From: Archangium lansingense
GTDB taxonomy: Bacteria > Myxococcota > Myxococcia > Myxococcales > Myxococcaceae
Assembly (NCBI RefSeq): GCF_026626635.1
Contig: NZ_JAPNKA010000001.1
Span: 10,028,501 to 10,092,500, forward strand
Reading direction: 5' to 3'
DNA: 64,000 nt
Under the pieces are notes generated by a model. The model was not told the DNA's origin. It did no database searches and saw only the letters and a list, made by a program, of their open reading frames with translations. Position numbers and translations under genes: made by a program. Below are positions 34,474 to 42,679 of the stretch, in pieces (position 1 is the first letter of the stretch; each line of letters starts with the position of its first letter).

Positions 34474-36651
34474 ATGAGTGAGCAGAACACCATCCGCTGG
34501 GAGCAGGACGCCGACGGCATCGTGGTCTTGACGTTGGATGATCCGGGACAGTCCGCCAACACCATGAACGCCGCCTACGTGAAGTCCATGCGCGCGGCGG
34601 TGGACCGGCTGGTCAAGGAGAAGGCCAGCATCACGGGCGTCATCCTCACCTCGGCGAAGAAGACGTTCTTCGCGGGCGGCGACCTGAACGATTTGCGTGA
34701 CGTGAAGAAGGACGAGGCGAAGCAGGTCTTCGAGCTCGGACTGGAGATCAAGGCGCAGCTCCGGGCGCTGGAGACCCTGGGCAAGCCCGTGGTCGCGGCG
34801 ATCAACGGCGCGGCACTCGGGGGCGGGCTGGAGATTGCCCTCGCGTGTCACTGGCGCATCATCGCCGACGTCAAGGGGGCGCAGGTCGGGCTGCCGGAGG
34901 TGACGCTCGGGCTGCTTCCCGGCGGCGGCGGCGTGGTGCGCACGGTGCGCCTGCTCGGCATCGTGGACGCGCTGATGAAGGTCCTGCTCCAGGGCCAGCG
35001 CTACCGTCCGCAGGAGGCGAAGGAGATCGGCCTCGTGCACGAGGTGGTGGACTCGGTGGACGCGCTCCTGCCCGCGGCCAAGGCCTGGGTGAAGGCGAAT
35101 CCGGGCGCGCAGCAGCCGTGGGAGCAGAAGGGCTACAAGATTCCGGGCGGCACCCCGTCCTCGCCTTCGCTCGCGGCGAACCTGCCCGCGTTCCCCGCCA
35201 ACCTGCGCAAGCAGCTCAAGGGCGCGAACATGCCGGCGCCACGTGCTATCATGGCGGTGGCCGTCGAGAGCACGCAGGTGGACATCGACACCGCGTTCAT
35301 CATCGAGTCGCGCTACTTCGCCGAGCTCGTCACCGGCCAGGTCGCGAAGAACATGATTCAGGCGTTCTTCTTCGACATGCAGCACATCAGCTCTGGCGGC
35401 AGCCGTCCGAAGGGCTTCCCGCAACACACGGCGAAGAAGGTCGGCATCCTCGGCGCCGGAATGATGGGCGCCGGCATCGCCTATGTGTGCGCCAAGGCCG
35501 GCATCGACGTCGTGCTCAAGGACGTGAGTCTCGCCTCCGCCGAGAAGGGCAAGCAGTACTCGGTCAAGCTGGTGGAGAAGGATGTCCAGAAGGGCAAGTC
35601 CACGAAGGAGAAGGGTGATGCGCTCCTCGCGCGTATCCTCCCCACCACGGACGCTGCCGCGCTCGCGGGCTGTGACCTGGTCATCGAAGCGGTCTTCGAG
35701 GACGTGAAGGTCAAGCACCAGGTCTTCCAGGAGATCCAGGACGTGGCCACCCCGGATGCGGTGCTGGCCTCCAACACCTCGACCCTGCCCATCACCCTGC
35801 TCGCCGAGGGCGTGAAGCGGCCGGCCGACTTCGTCGGGATGCACTTCTTCTCCCCGGTGGACAAGATGCCGCTGCTCGAGCTCATCGCGGGCAAGACGAC
35901 GAGCGACGCCACGCTCGCGAAGGCCATGGACATCGCGGTCCAGATTGGAAAGACGCCCATCGTCGTCAACGACAGCCGGGGCTTCTTCACCAGCCGCGTG
36001 ATCAGCACCTTCCTCAATGAGGCCATCGCCATGGTGGGCGAAGGAATCTCGCCCGCCTCCATCGAGCAGGCGGGCCTCCAGGCGGGATACCCCGCCGCCC
36101 CGCTCCAGTTGATGGACGAATTGACGTTGACCCTGCCGCGGAAGATCCGCCTCGAGACCAAGGCGGCCACCCTGGCCGCCGGCCAGCCGTGGCTGGAGCA
36201 CGGCAGCTACGCGGTCGTGGACGCGATGATCGATCAGTACCAGCGCAAGGGCCGCTCCACCGGAAGCGGCTTCTATGACTACGTGGATGGCAAGCGCACG
36301 AACCTCTGGCCGGGGCTCGCCCAGCACTTCACCAAGCCTGGTCACACCATTCCCTTCGAGGACATGAAGGAGCGGATGCTGTTCGCCGAGGCCATCGACA
36401 CGGTGCGGTGCTTCGACGAAGGCGTCCTCCGCTCCGCCGCGGATGCGAACGTGGGCTCCATCCTCGGGATTGGCTTCCCGGCATGGACGGGGGGCGTGGT
36501 GCAATACATCAACGGCTACGAAGGGCGTACCGGAACGGGGCCGCGCGGCTTCGTCACCCGCGCGCGCGAGCTCGCGGAGCGCTACGGGAAGCACTTCCTG
36601 CCACCCGCCTCGCTCGTCGCGAAGGCCGAAAAAGGCGAGTTCCTGAAGTAG
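34474..36651 (+). CDS. fadJ: fatty-acid oxidation complex alpha subunit (enoyl-CoA hydratase / 3-hydroxyacyl-CoA dehydrogenase)
   Basis: The 725-residue fusion has an N-terminal crotonase domain (about 1-190; TSAKKTFFAGGDLNDL, NGAALGGGLEIALACHWR, GLPEVTLGLLPGGGG). A linker precedes an NAD-binding 3-hydroxyacyl-CoA dehydrogenase domain from about 320 (VGILGAGMMGAGIAYVCAKAG, ASNTSTLPIT, GMHFFSPVDKMPLLELI). The C-terminal dehydrogenase helices follow. Length and order match FadJ/FadB. It supplies hydration and NAD-dependent oxidation in beta-oxidation together with the thiolase just upstream. ATG 34474 is preferred over the in-frame ATG at 34426, which overlaps the thiolase. Confidence 0.93.
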   Translation: MSEQNTIRWEQDADGIVVLTLDDPGQSANTMNAAYVKSMRAAVDRLVKEKASITGVILTSAKKTFFAGGDLNDLRDVKKDEAKQVFELGLEIKAQLRALETLGKPVVAAINGAALGGGLEIALACHWRIIADVKGAQVGLPEVTLGLLPGGGGVVRTVRLLGIVDALMKVLLQGQRYRPQEAKEIGLVHEVVDSVDALLPAAKAWVKANPGAQQPWEQKGYKIPGGTPSSPSLAANLPAFPANLRKQLKGANMPAPRAIMAVAVESTQVDIDTAFIIESRYFAELVTGQVAKNMIQAFFFDMQHISSGGSRPKGFPQHTAKKVGILGAGMMGAGIAYVCAKAGIDVVLKDVSLASAEKGKQYSVKLVEKDVQKGKSTKEKGDALLARILPTTDAAALAGCDLVIEAVFEDVKVKHQVFQEIQDVATPDAVLASNTSTLPITLLAEGVKRPADFVGMHFFSPVDKMPLLELIAGKTTSDATLAKAMDIAVQIGKTPIVVNDSRGFFTSRVISTFLNEAIAMVGEGISPASIEQAGLQAGYPAAPLQLMDELTLTLPRKIRLETKAATLAAGQPWLEHGSYAVVDAMIDQYQRKGRSTGSGFYDYVDGKRTNLWPGLAQHFTKPGHTIPFEDMKERMLFAEAIDTVRCFDEGVLRSAADANVGSILGIGFPAWTGGVVQYINGYEGRTGTGPRGFVTRARELAERYGKHFLPPASLVAKAEKGEFLK

Positions 36652-36677
36652 CCCCCTCCCCCGGAAGGAGAAGTCCC

Positions 36678-38084
36678 ATGGCTCGGAGTCTCAGCAACCT
36701 CGCCGCCGTTCCGCGTTCGCTCGACATGAAGGCACTCGTCGAAAAACAGCGTGCCTACTTCGAGACCCGCGTCACGCTCCCGCTCCACTGGCGGCGGGAG
36801 CAGCTGTTGGCGCTCGAACGGGCGGCGCGCAAGTACGAGGCGGAGATTCTCGACGCCCTCAAGGCGGATCTCTCGAAGAGTCCGGAGGAGGCCTACCTCA
36901 CCGAGGTCGGGAACATCTACGGCGAGATCAAGACCGCGCTCAAGAACGTGAAGGCGTGGATGGAGCCACGGCGGGGGTCCGCGCCCCTCATCATCCAACC
37001 GGCGCGGGCCTACCAATACGCGGATCCGCTCGGCGTGACGCTCATCATCTCGCCCTGGAACTACCCCTACCAGTTGTCGATGGCGCCGCTCATCGGGGCA
37101 CTCGCCGCGGGCTGCACGGCCGTGTTGAAACCCAGCGAGCTGTCACCCGCCACTTCGGAGGTGCTCAAGCGGATGCTGGGCGAGGCCTTCCCGGCAGAAG
37201 TCGTCTCGGTCGTCGAGGGGGGCGTGGAGGCGAGCCAGGCGCTCCTCGCGGAGCGCTGGGACCTCATCTTCTTCACCGGTGGAACCCAGGTGGGCCGGGT
37301 GGTGGCCGAAGCCGCCGCCCGGCACCTCACCCCCACCGTTCTCGAGCTGGGTGGGAAGAGCCCCTGCATTGTCGACAGAAGTGCGGACCTCGAGATCACC
37401 GCTCGACGCATCGCCTGGGGCAAGTACGTCAACGCTGGACAGACCTGCGTCGCGCCGGACTACGTGCTCATTCCACCCGAGCTCAAGGGCCGCTTCGTCG
37501 ACCTGCTCCAGAAAGCCGTCAGGAGCTTCTACGGTGCCGATGTGAGCACGAGCGGCGACTACGGCCGCATCGTCAGCCCTCGCCACTTCGAGCGAATCTC
37601 CGCGCTCGCGGCCGACGGTCAGATCGCCTTCGGCGGCGAGCGCGACGCGCCCAGCCGCTACTTCGCGCCCACCGTCATCACCGATGCACCCTTGTCGAGT
37701 CCGCTGATGCAGGAGGAGATCTTCGGTCCCCTGCTCCCGCTCGTCGACTGTCCGGGCATCGACGACGCCATCCGCTTCGTGCGCTCCCGTCCGAAGCCGC
37801 TCGCCCTCTACACCTTCGCGCGTGACGCGGCGGTGAACGAGCGCGTTCTCACGGAGACCTCGAGCGGCGGAGCGGTCACAAACGACGTGTGCGTTCACTT
37901 CGCCGCCGAGGGGCTTCCTTTCGGAGGAGTGGGCGAGTCGGGGCTCGGCGGCTATCACGGCCAGGCCAGCTTCGATGCCTTCAGTCACAAGAAGAGCGTG
38001 GTGAAGCGGCCCTTCTTGCTCGACATGAAGCTGCGCTATCCGCCCTACGGCGGAAAGCTCGGCCTCCTCAAGCGCTTCTTGTAA
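36678..38084 (+). CDS. aldehyde dehydrogenase (fatty/coniferyl aldehyde, ALDH3-like)
   Basis: The 468-residue enzyme has SPWNYPYQL near 125, FFTGGTQVGR near 198, the catalytic base Glu223 in VLELGGKSP and nucleophile Cys257 in NAGQTCVAPDY. The short length and hydrophobic C terminus (KLRYPPYGGKLGLLKRFL) fit the ALDH3-like fatty-aldehyde branch. It would oxidise a long-chain or isoprenoid aldehyde to the acid used by the acyl-CoA ligase of the same operon, exactly what the aldehyde end of rubber cleavage products needs. AAGGAG precedes ATG 36678. The last 17 bases overlap the convergent DUF4334 gene. Confidence 0.93.
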   Translation: MARSLSNLAAVPRSLDMKALVEKQRAYFETRVTLPLHWRREQLLALERAARKYEAEILDALKADLSKSPEEAYLTEVGNIYGEIKTALKNVKAWMEPRRGSAPLIIQPARAYQYADPLGVTLIISPWNYPYQLSMAPLIGALAAGCTAVLKPSELSPATSEVLKRMLGEAFPAEVVSVVEGGVEASQALLAERWDLIFFTGGTQVGRVVAEAAARHLTPTVLELGGKSPCIVDRSADLEITARRIAWGKYVNAGQTCVAPDYVLIPPELKGRFVDLLQKAVRSFYGADVSTSGDYGRIVSPRHFERISALAADGQIAFGGERDAPSRYFAPTVITDAPLSSPLMQEEIFGPLLPLVDCPGIDDAIRFVRSRPKPLALYTFARDAAVNERVLTETSSGGAVTNDVCVHFAAEGLPFGGVGESGLGGYHGQASFDAFSHKKSVVKRPFLLDMKLRYPPYGGKLGLLKRFL

Positions 38085-38616
38085 AAGCGCCGTCCTTCCC
38101 CAAAAGGGGAGGGACGCCGGAATCGCGGCGCAGGACGAAGAAGTACGGCGCCGCCATTCCTCGCGCGTCCATCGCGCCAAGCAGAGTGTCGGCGTCGACC
38201 TTGCGGAACACGTCGAGGGTGGGCCAGTCATCGTAGATCATCGTCGCGCTGAGCTTCCCGCGGTACTCCGTCATGCGCAGCCGCGCCTTGAACTTCCCGG
38301 TCTCCACCTTGGTCCGGTGAGGGCCCACGAAGCCTTGAATCTCCGGCGACGGCCACTTGCGAGGGTCCACCGGGAACACCGATGCGCGGTCCTCCGTGAA
38401 GAACAGCAGCGGGTGCACGCTCTCGGCGTCGATGAACTGCTTGCCGTACCAGCCGGTCGCGCTGAGCATTCCGTCCATCGTGTGCCCCGTCTGGAGCTCG
38501 CTGCCCTTCCACCTGCCGTGCAGGAAGGCGAGCTCCACCGTGGGCAGGCTGTCGAACAACGCGAGCGCCGCCTCGGAGTTGATGCGTCCTGCTTTCACTG
38601 CTTCGTCGAAGGTCAT
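38068..38616 (-). CDS. GXWXG/DUF4334 domain protein
   Basis: The 182-residue protein has an N-terminal GXWXG segment (LHGRWKGSELQTGHTMDGML near 33-52), followed by a DUF4334 region with YGKQF, FRKVDADTLLGAMDARGM and PYFFVLRRD. This family pairs with alcohol and aldehyde metabolism genes in many bacteria, but its activity is unknown. The ATG at 38616 overlaps the TGA of the alcohol dehydrogenase gene (ATGA), so the two are translationally coupled. The 3' end overlaps the aldehyde dehydrogenase gene by 17 bases. Confidence 0.85.
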   Translation of the reverse strand: MTFDEAVKAGRINSEAALALFDSLPTVELAFLHGRWKGSELQTGHTMDGMLSATGWYGKQFIDAESVHPLLFFTEDRASVFPVDPRKWPSPEIQGFVGPHRTKVETGKFKARLRMTEYRGKLSATMIYDDWPTLDVFRKVDADTLLGAMDARGMAAPYFFVLRRDSGVPPLLGKDGAFTRSA

Positions 38617-39731
38617 GGCGTCCTTCCTCCGTGCATGTGCAGCACAGGCTTGATTGCCGTGCGCGTCTCCATGTCGTGAACCGCGTCGTTGATGGCCTCG
38701 AAGGCATAGGGGCGGCTCAGCTTCTCGATGGGAAACCGTCCTTCCGCGTGCAGGGAGACCAGGCGCGGAATGAAGGTCTTCGGGTCGGCATTCCCCTCCA
38801 GGATGCCCACCAACTTCTTCCCGGTGAGGAGCGCGCTCATCGGGAGCGAGACTTCCGCGCCACGACCAGGCAGGCCGAGCAACGCGCAGGTCCCCAGGGG
38901 CCGCGTCACGTCGAACGCCTGACGCAGCACCTGGGGCAAGCCCACGCACTCCAGGGCGAAGTCCACGCCGCCCCGGGTTCGCTTCAGAATCGTCTTCGTG
39001 AGCTCGGGCTCGTCCGCCAGGAAGGTATCGGTGGCGCCCAGTTCGCGTGCCAGCTCGAGCCGCTCCGCGCTGAGGTCCACGGCGATGATGCGGGCCGCAC
39101 CAGCGACTCGCGCCGCCATGATGGCCGCGAGGCCAACGGCGCCCGCTCCGTACACCGCGAGCTGCTGCCCGGCTTCGAGCCGGAACGCCTCGAGCACCGC
39201 GCCCGCGCCAGTCTGGAACCCGCAGCCCAGCGGCGCGAGCAGCTCGAGCGGAGCGGACGCGTCGACCTTCACCGCGTTGTGCTGGTGCGCCAGCATGTGC
39301 GTGGCGAATGAGGACTGGTGGAAGAAGCTGGAGCGAATCGGCTCACCGTGCCACCGCATGGGGAAGGAGCCATCCGGCCTCGCACCGGAGAAGTTCCCCG
39401 CGTACCCGCGCTCGCAATACGCGGGATGGCGGCTTGTGCATGTGCCACACGCGCGGCACGCGAAGTAGCTGAGCACCACCGCGTCGCCGGGCACGAAGTC
39501 CGTCACGCCCTCCCCCACGGCCTCCACGATGCCCGCGCCTTCGTGGCCGAGCACGGCGGGAAAGGGGAAGCGGCCCGCGCCCGCCCGGTAGGTGAGGTCG
39601 GTGTGACAGATGCCGCTCGCCGTCACCCGCACCCGCAGCTCGCCCGCCCGCGGCGACTCGAGCTCGACCTCGTCGATGGCGAAGGGACCATTCACCACCT
39701 GCAGCACCGCGGCACGCACTGGAAGACCCAT
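38613..39731 (-). CDS. zinc-dependent NAD alcohol dehydrogenase (aryl/geraniol-type)
   Basis: The 372-residue medium-chain dehydrogenase has catalytic zinc ligands Cys42-His43 (SGICHTDL) and His63-Glu64 (GHEGAG). Structural zinc cysteines are at 92, 95, 98 and 106 (CRACGTC and YC), and the NAD motif is YGAGAVGLAAI near 194. The sequence resembles aryl-alcohol/geraniol dehydrogenases, which oxidise allylic and terpenoid alcohols to aldehydes. It heads a two-gene minus-strand operon with the DUF4334 gene, converging on the plus-strand operon. A palindrome like that of the oxygenase promoter ends just 11 bases before the ATG, marking it as part of the same regulon. Confidence 0.9.
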   Translation of the reverse strand: MGLPVRAAVLQVVNGPFAIDEVELESPRAGELRVRVTASGICHTDLTYRAGAGRFPFPAVLGHEGAGIVEAVGEGVTDFVPGDAVVLSYFACRACGTCTSRHPAYCERGYAGNFSGARPDGSFPMRWHGEPIRSSFFHQSSFATHMLAHQHNAVKVDASAPLELLAPLGCGFQTGAGAVLEAFRLEAGQQLAVYGAGAVGLAAIMAARVAGAARIIAVDLSAERLELARELGATDTFLADEPELTKTILKRTRGGVDFALECVGLPQVLRQAFDVTRPLGTCALLGLPGRGAEVSLPMSALLTGKKLVGILEGNADPKTFIPRLVSLHAEGRFPIEKLSRPYAFEAINDAVHDMETRTAIKPVLHMHGGRTP

Positions 39732-39741
39732 GGGGCCATCT

Positions 39742-39760
39742 TATTGGCATTCCGCCAATA
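39742..39760. promoter_or_regulatory. operator-like palindrome (site 3) before the alcohol dehydrogenase gene
   Basis: TATTGGCATTCCGCCAATA differs from site 1 at one arm position and in the centre; its arms pair over 7 bases. It lies 11 bases upstream of the alcohol dehydrogenase start, close enough to block transcription or translation initiation when bound. Confidence 0.72.
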
Positions 39761-39915
39761 GTGACACTCCAATTGGAATGGATTGGAGGCGAGGACACCG
39801 TCTCCGGAAAAAAATACCCGCGGTCGATCCAGGATTGCGGCTTGGGACCAATCTTCAGGGAGTTCTGTTGGGTGTGCCCGAGGGCTCTTGCCCCCTCATT
39901 CCAGGAGTGAATCCC

Positions 39916-41544
39916 ATGAAGCGTATCCTTCCCGCGGCATTCGTCACGTTGACCCTGTGGGGCTGTGGCGATTCGGGCAGCACCCGTGTCACCTCCACGC
40001 GCGAGCTCGCCGCGGGCCCGGAGCGCACGGCGGCCGTCGAGCGCGCGGTCTCGCGCGTGCTGCTCGAAGGCGCGAAGCTGGGGGTGACGGCTCCCGAGGC
40101 GCTGTCCGCGCGCACCGTGCTGGTGGATGACGACGGCACGGAGCATGTCCGGCTGGAGCGGACCTGGCAGGGCCTGCGCGTCATCGGCGGTGACATGGTC
40201 GTCCACCAGCGCGGGGGCGCGGACGCACGCGGCTTCAGCCTGACGGGCCAGCCCTCGCTCGCGTCCGTGGCGAGCCGTCCCACGCTGGATGCGTCCGTGG
40301 CCGCCCTGCGCGCCCGGTCGGCCTTCGTCGGGAATCTGAGTGGGCCGCGCACCGCGAAGCTGGTGGTGGACGCGCGCCAGGGCCACGAGCCCGCGCTCGC
40401 CTACGAGGTGGTGCTCGACGGCTACCAGCCGGACCAGACGCCCTCCGAGCTGCACGTGCTGGTGGATGCCACCACGGGCGCAATCCGTGGCAAGTGGGAT
40501 GCCGTCCACACGACCGCGGCGGTGGGCTCTGGCAAGTCGCTCTACTCGGGGCAGGTGTCCATCAACACGGACTCCGCGCTGCTCGGAGGCTACGCGCTGC
40601 GCGACACGACGCGCGGTGGAGGCTTCTACACGACGGACATGAACAACCTCGGCTCGATTCCGATCGTGGGCGACACGCTTCCGCTGCCCCCGCTCCTACT
40701 GCCCGGTACCCTCTTCACTGACTCCGACAATGTCTGGGGAGATGGCACGCCTGGCAACCGCCAGTCCGCCGCGGTGGATGCGCACTTCGGCCAGCAGACG
40801 ACGTATGACTATTACCGTGCGGTCCATGGCCGCGACGGCATCGATGGCGCGGGCCGCATGGGCTACAGCCGCGTGCACTACGGCGACAAGTACAACAACG
40901 CCTTCTGGTACGACCTCTGCTTCTGCATGACGTATGGCGATGGGAACGGCAGCATTCTCGCCCCGCTCACCTCGCTGGACGTCGCGGGCCATGAGATGAC
41001 CCACGGCATCACCAGCCAGACCGCGGGCCTCGCGTACGAGGGCGAGTCCGGCGGGCTCAACGAGGCCACCAGCGACATCTTCGGCTCCCTGGTGGAGTAC
41101 TACGCCAACACCGCGCAGGACCCGGGCGACTACCTCATCGGAGAGACCATCTACACCCCGAGCACGCCGGGAGACGCGCTGCGCTACATGCACCAGCCCT
41201 CCCTGGACGGCAAGTCGCCGGACTGCTGGTCCTCCAGCCTCGCATCGCTCGACGTGCACTACTCCAGCGGCGTGGCCAACCACTTCTTCTACCTGCTGGC
41301 CGAGGGCTCCAACCCCGCCGGTGGCCCTGCCAGCCCCACCTGTGATGGCTCGTCGCACGGGGGCATCGGCCGGCTCAAGGCCGGGAAGATCTGGTACCGC
41401 GCCCTCACGGTGTACATGACCTCGTCCACCAACTACGCGGGGGCGCGCACGGCCACCCTCAGTGCCGCGTCGGACCTCTATGGCGCGGGCAGCCCCGAGG
41501 TCAGCGCCGTGGCCGCTGCCTGGTCCGCGGTGAGCGTGAACTGA
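39916..41544 (+). CDS. M4 family (thermolysin-like) metallopeptidase lipoprotein
   Basis: The 542-residue preproprotein has a lipoprotein-type signal (LTLWGC, Cys17), a propeptide (about 20-210) with FTP/PepSY-like strands, and an M4 catalytic domain. The zinc site is HEMTH at about residue 358. The third ligand is in GGLNEATSDIFG about 20 residues later, and the C-terminal SSGVANHFFYLLAEG carries the substrate-binding His region. Such enzymes are secreted, self-processed endopeptidases used in predation and nutrient scavenging. It is the first gene right of the catabolic locus and has its own 156-base leader after the palindrome at 39742. Confidence 0.9.
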   Translation: MKRILPAAFVTLTLWGCGDSGSTRVTSTRELAAGPERTAAVERAVSRVLLEGAKLGVTAPEALSARTVLVDDDGTEHVRLERTWQGLRVIGGDMVVHQRGGADARGFSLTGQPSLASVASRPTLDASVAALRARSAFVGNLSGPRTAKLVVDARQGHEPALAYEVVLDGYQPDQTPSELHVLVDATTGAIRGKWDAVHTTAAVGSGKSLYSGQVSINTDSALLGGYALRDTTRGGGFYTTDMNNLGSIPIVGDTLPLPPLLLPGTLFTDSDNVWGDGTPGNRQSAAVDAHFGQQTTYDYYRAVHGRDGIDGAGRMGYSRVHYGDKYNNAFWYDLCFCMTYGDGNGSILAPLTSLDVAGHEMTHGITSQTAGLAYEGESGGLNEATSDIFGSLVEYYANTAQDPGDYLIGETIYTPSTPGDALRYMHQPSLDGKSPDCWSSSLASLDVHYSSGVANHFFYLLAEGSNPAGGPASPTCDGSSHGGIGRLKAGKIWYRALTVYMTSSTNYAGARTATLSAASDLYGAGSPEVSAVAAAWSAVSVN

Positions 41545-41712
41545 GCCGCAGGCGTCGCCACCGGGGAGGCTGCTCACCGCGAGTCGGGGCAGTTCCCCGT
41601 GTGCTGCCCCGGAAAAAGGCCCAGTGAGCGTCGGCCAGGGGACATGGAAGGCAGCGGGCGGTTTCTCGCGGGCCTGAAGGCAGCTCTGTCCTCTGATAGG
41701 GAGGAGGCGAAA

Positions 41713-42276
41713 ATGGGCAAGGTGATCTTCGGCATGATGACGTCGCTCGACGGCTACATCAACGACCGCCAAGGCGGGTTCGACTGGGGCCACGTGAGCG
41801 AAGATGTGCACAGGTTCGCCGAAGCGGAGCAGAAGCGCGAAGGGCTGGCGATATACGGGCGCCGCATGTACGAGACGATGGTCTACTGGGACACCGCCGA
41901 CCAGGACGAGAGTCTCGCTCCCTACTTCCGCGACTTCTCCCGCGCCTGGCAGGCGATCGACAAGATCGTCGTCTCAAAGAGCCTCGAAAAGGTGACGAGC
42001 AAGCGGACGCGGCTGGTCCGCGAGCTGAGCGCGGACGACCTCCGGCGCCTCAAGGCCGAGACAGAGAAGGACATCAGCATTTCCGGGCCGACGCTCGCCG
42101 CGTCCTTCCTGAAGCAGGGCCTCATCGACGAGGTCAGCATCTACTACGTGCCCGTGGTCGTCGGCGGGGGCACCCCGATGTTCCAGGATGTGTGGCAAAC
42201 GCTGAAGCTCGAGCGTCTCGACCACCGCGCGTTCGACAACGGTGTGCTCTTCGTGCGCTATAGGGTCCTCTGCTGA
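41713..42276 (+). CDS. RibD/dihydrofolate-reductase-like protein
   Basis: The 187-residue protein matches the RibD C-terminal/DHFR superfamily: MGKVIFGMMTSLDGYINDR at the N terminus, LAIYGRRMYETM near 45, SISGPTLAASFLKQGLIDE near 118, and YVPVVVGGGTPMF near 143. The last two form the NADPH-binding face. It probably reduces a pterin- or pyrimidine-like substrate; the true substrate is unknown. GGAGGCGAAA precedes ATG 41713. A longer frame to 41599 lacks a ribosome site. It stands alone, before the rph-like fragment. Confidence 0.88.
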   Translation: MGKVIFGMMTSLDGYINDRQGGFDWGHVSEDVHRFAEAEQKREGLAIYGRRMYETMVYWDTADQDESLAPYFRDFSRAWQAIDKIVVSKSLEKVTSKRTRLVRELSADDLRRLKAETEKDISISGPTLAASFLKQGLIDEVSIYYVPVVVGGGTPMFQDVWQTLKLERLDHRAFDNGVLFVRYRVLC

Positions 42277-42415
42277 GGCCAGCGTGCAGGCTAGAGCTCG
42301 AGCAGCTCGCGAAGCCGCTCCAGCAACTCCCGGCGGAGGGGATTGTTCGCAAGCTCGCCCGTAAGCTGGTTCGCGGCCAGGGTCCGAAGAGGAGAGCCCG
42401 TCCTTTGCCGCGACG

Positions 42416-42673
42416 GTGGAGGAGCCGAAGAAGGAGCGCACACCACGGTTGGACCAGGCCGGTCTGCTACGCAGGACGTTCGCACTGGACGGAGGGGATA
42501 TCTTGGTCACCTCCTTCATGGACCCGAGCTGGACGCCCTTGTTCGTGTCCATCAAGGGACTGGTGACCCAGGTGGGAGGACTGATAACCCATGGCTCGGT
42601 GAGCGCCCGGGAATACGGCTTGCCAGCCGTCGTCAGCGTGGAGCAGGCGACCGGTGGCTCCTGGTTGCGGTAG
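42416..42673 (+). pseudogene. C-terminal fragment of a second rph/PEP-utilising enzyme
   Basis: Codons 42494-42652 read GDILVTSFMDPSWTPLFVS and GGLITHGSVSAREYGLPAV. They are nearly identical to the swivelling phosphohistidine domain of the rph gene at 17342, including the active-site His in THG. The ATP-grasp and rifamycin-binding domains are absent, and the preceding codons do not match rph, so it cannot be functional. GC is higher than in the intact gene, suggesting an older or differently derived copy. The 3' end GGSWLR replaces the normal VHGTEGYVEIL tail. It fills most of the gap between the RibD-like gene and the transporter. Confidence 0.75.
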
Positions 42674-42679
42674 GCAGCC

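Noticed and set aside
34378..36594. A 738-codon minus-strand frame
   Set aside because: It is antisense to the FadJ-like gene; composition (Arg/Leu/His-rich) is that of a shadow.
42291..42380. Minus-strand peptide ending NPLRRELLERLRELLEL
   Set aside because: It looks like a helical C terminus of a lost gene, but it is too short and generic to assign.
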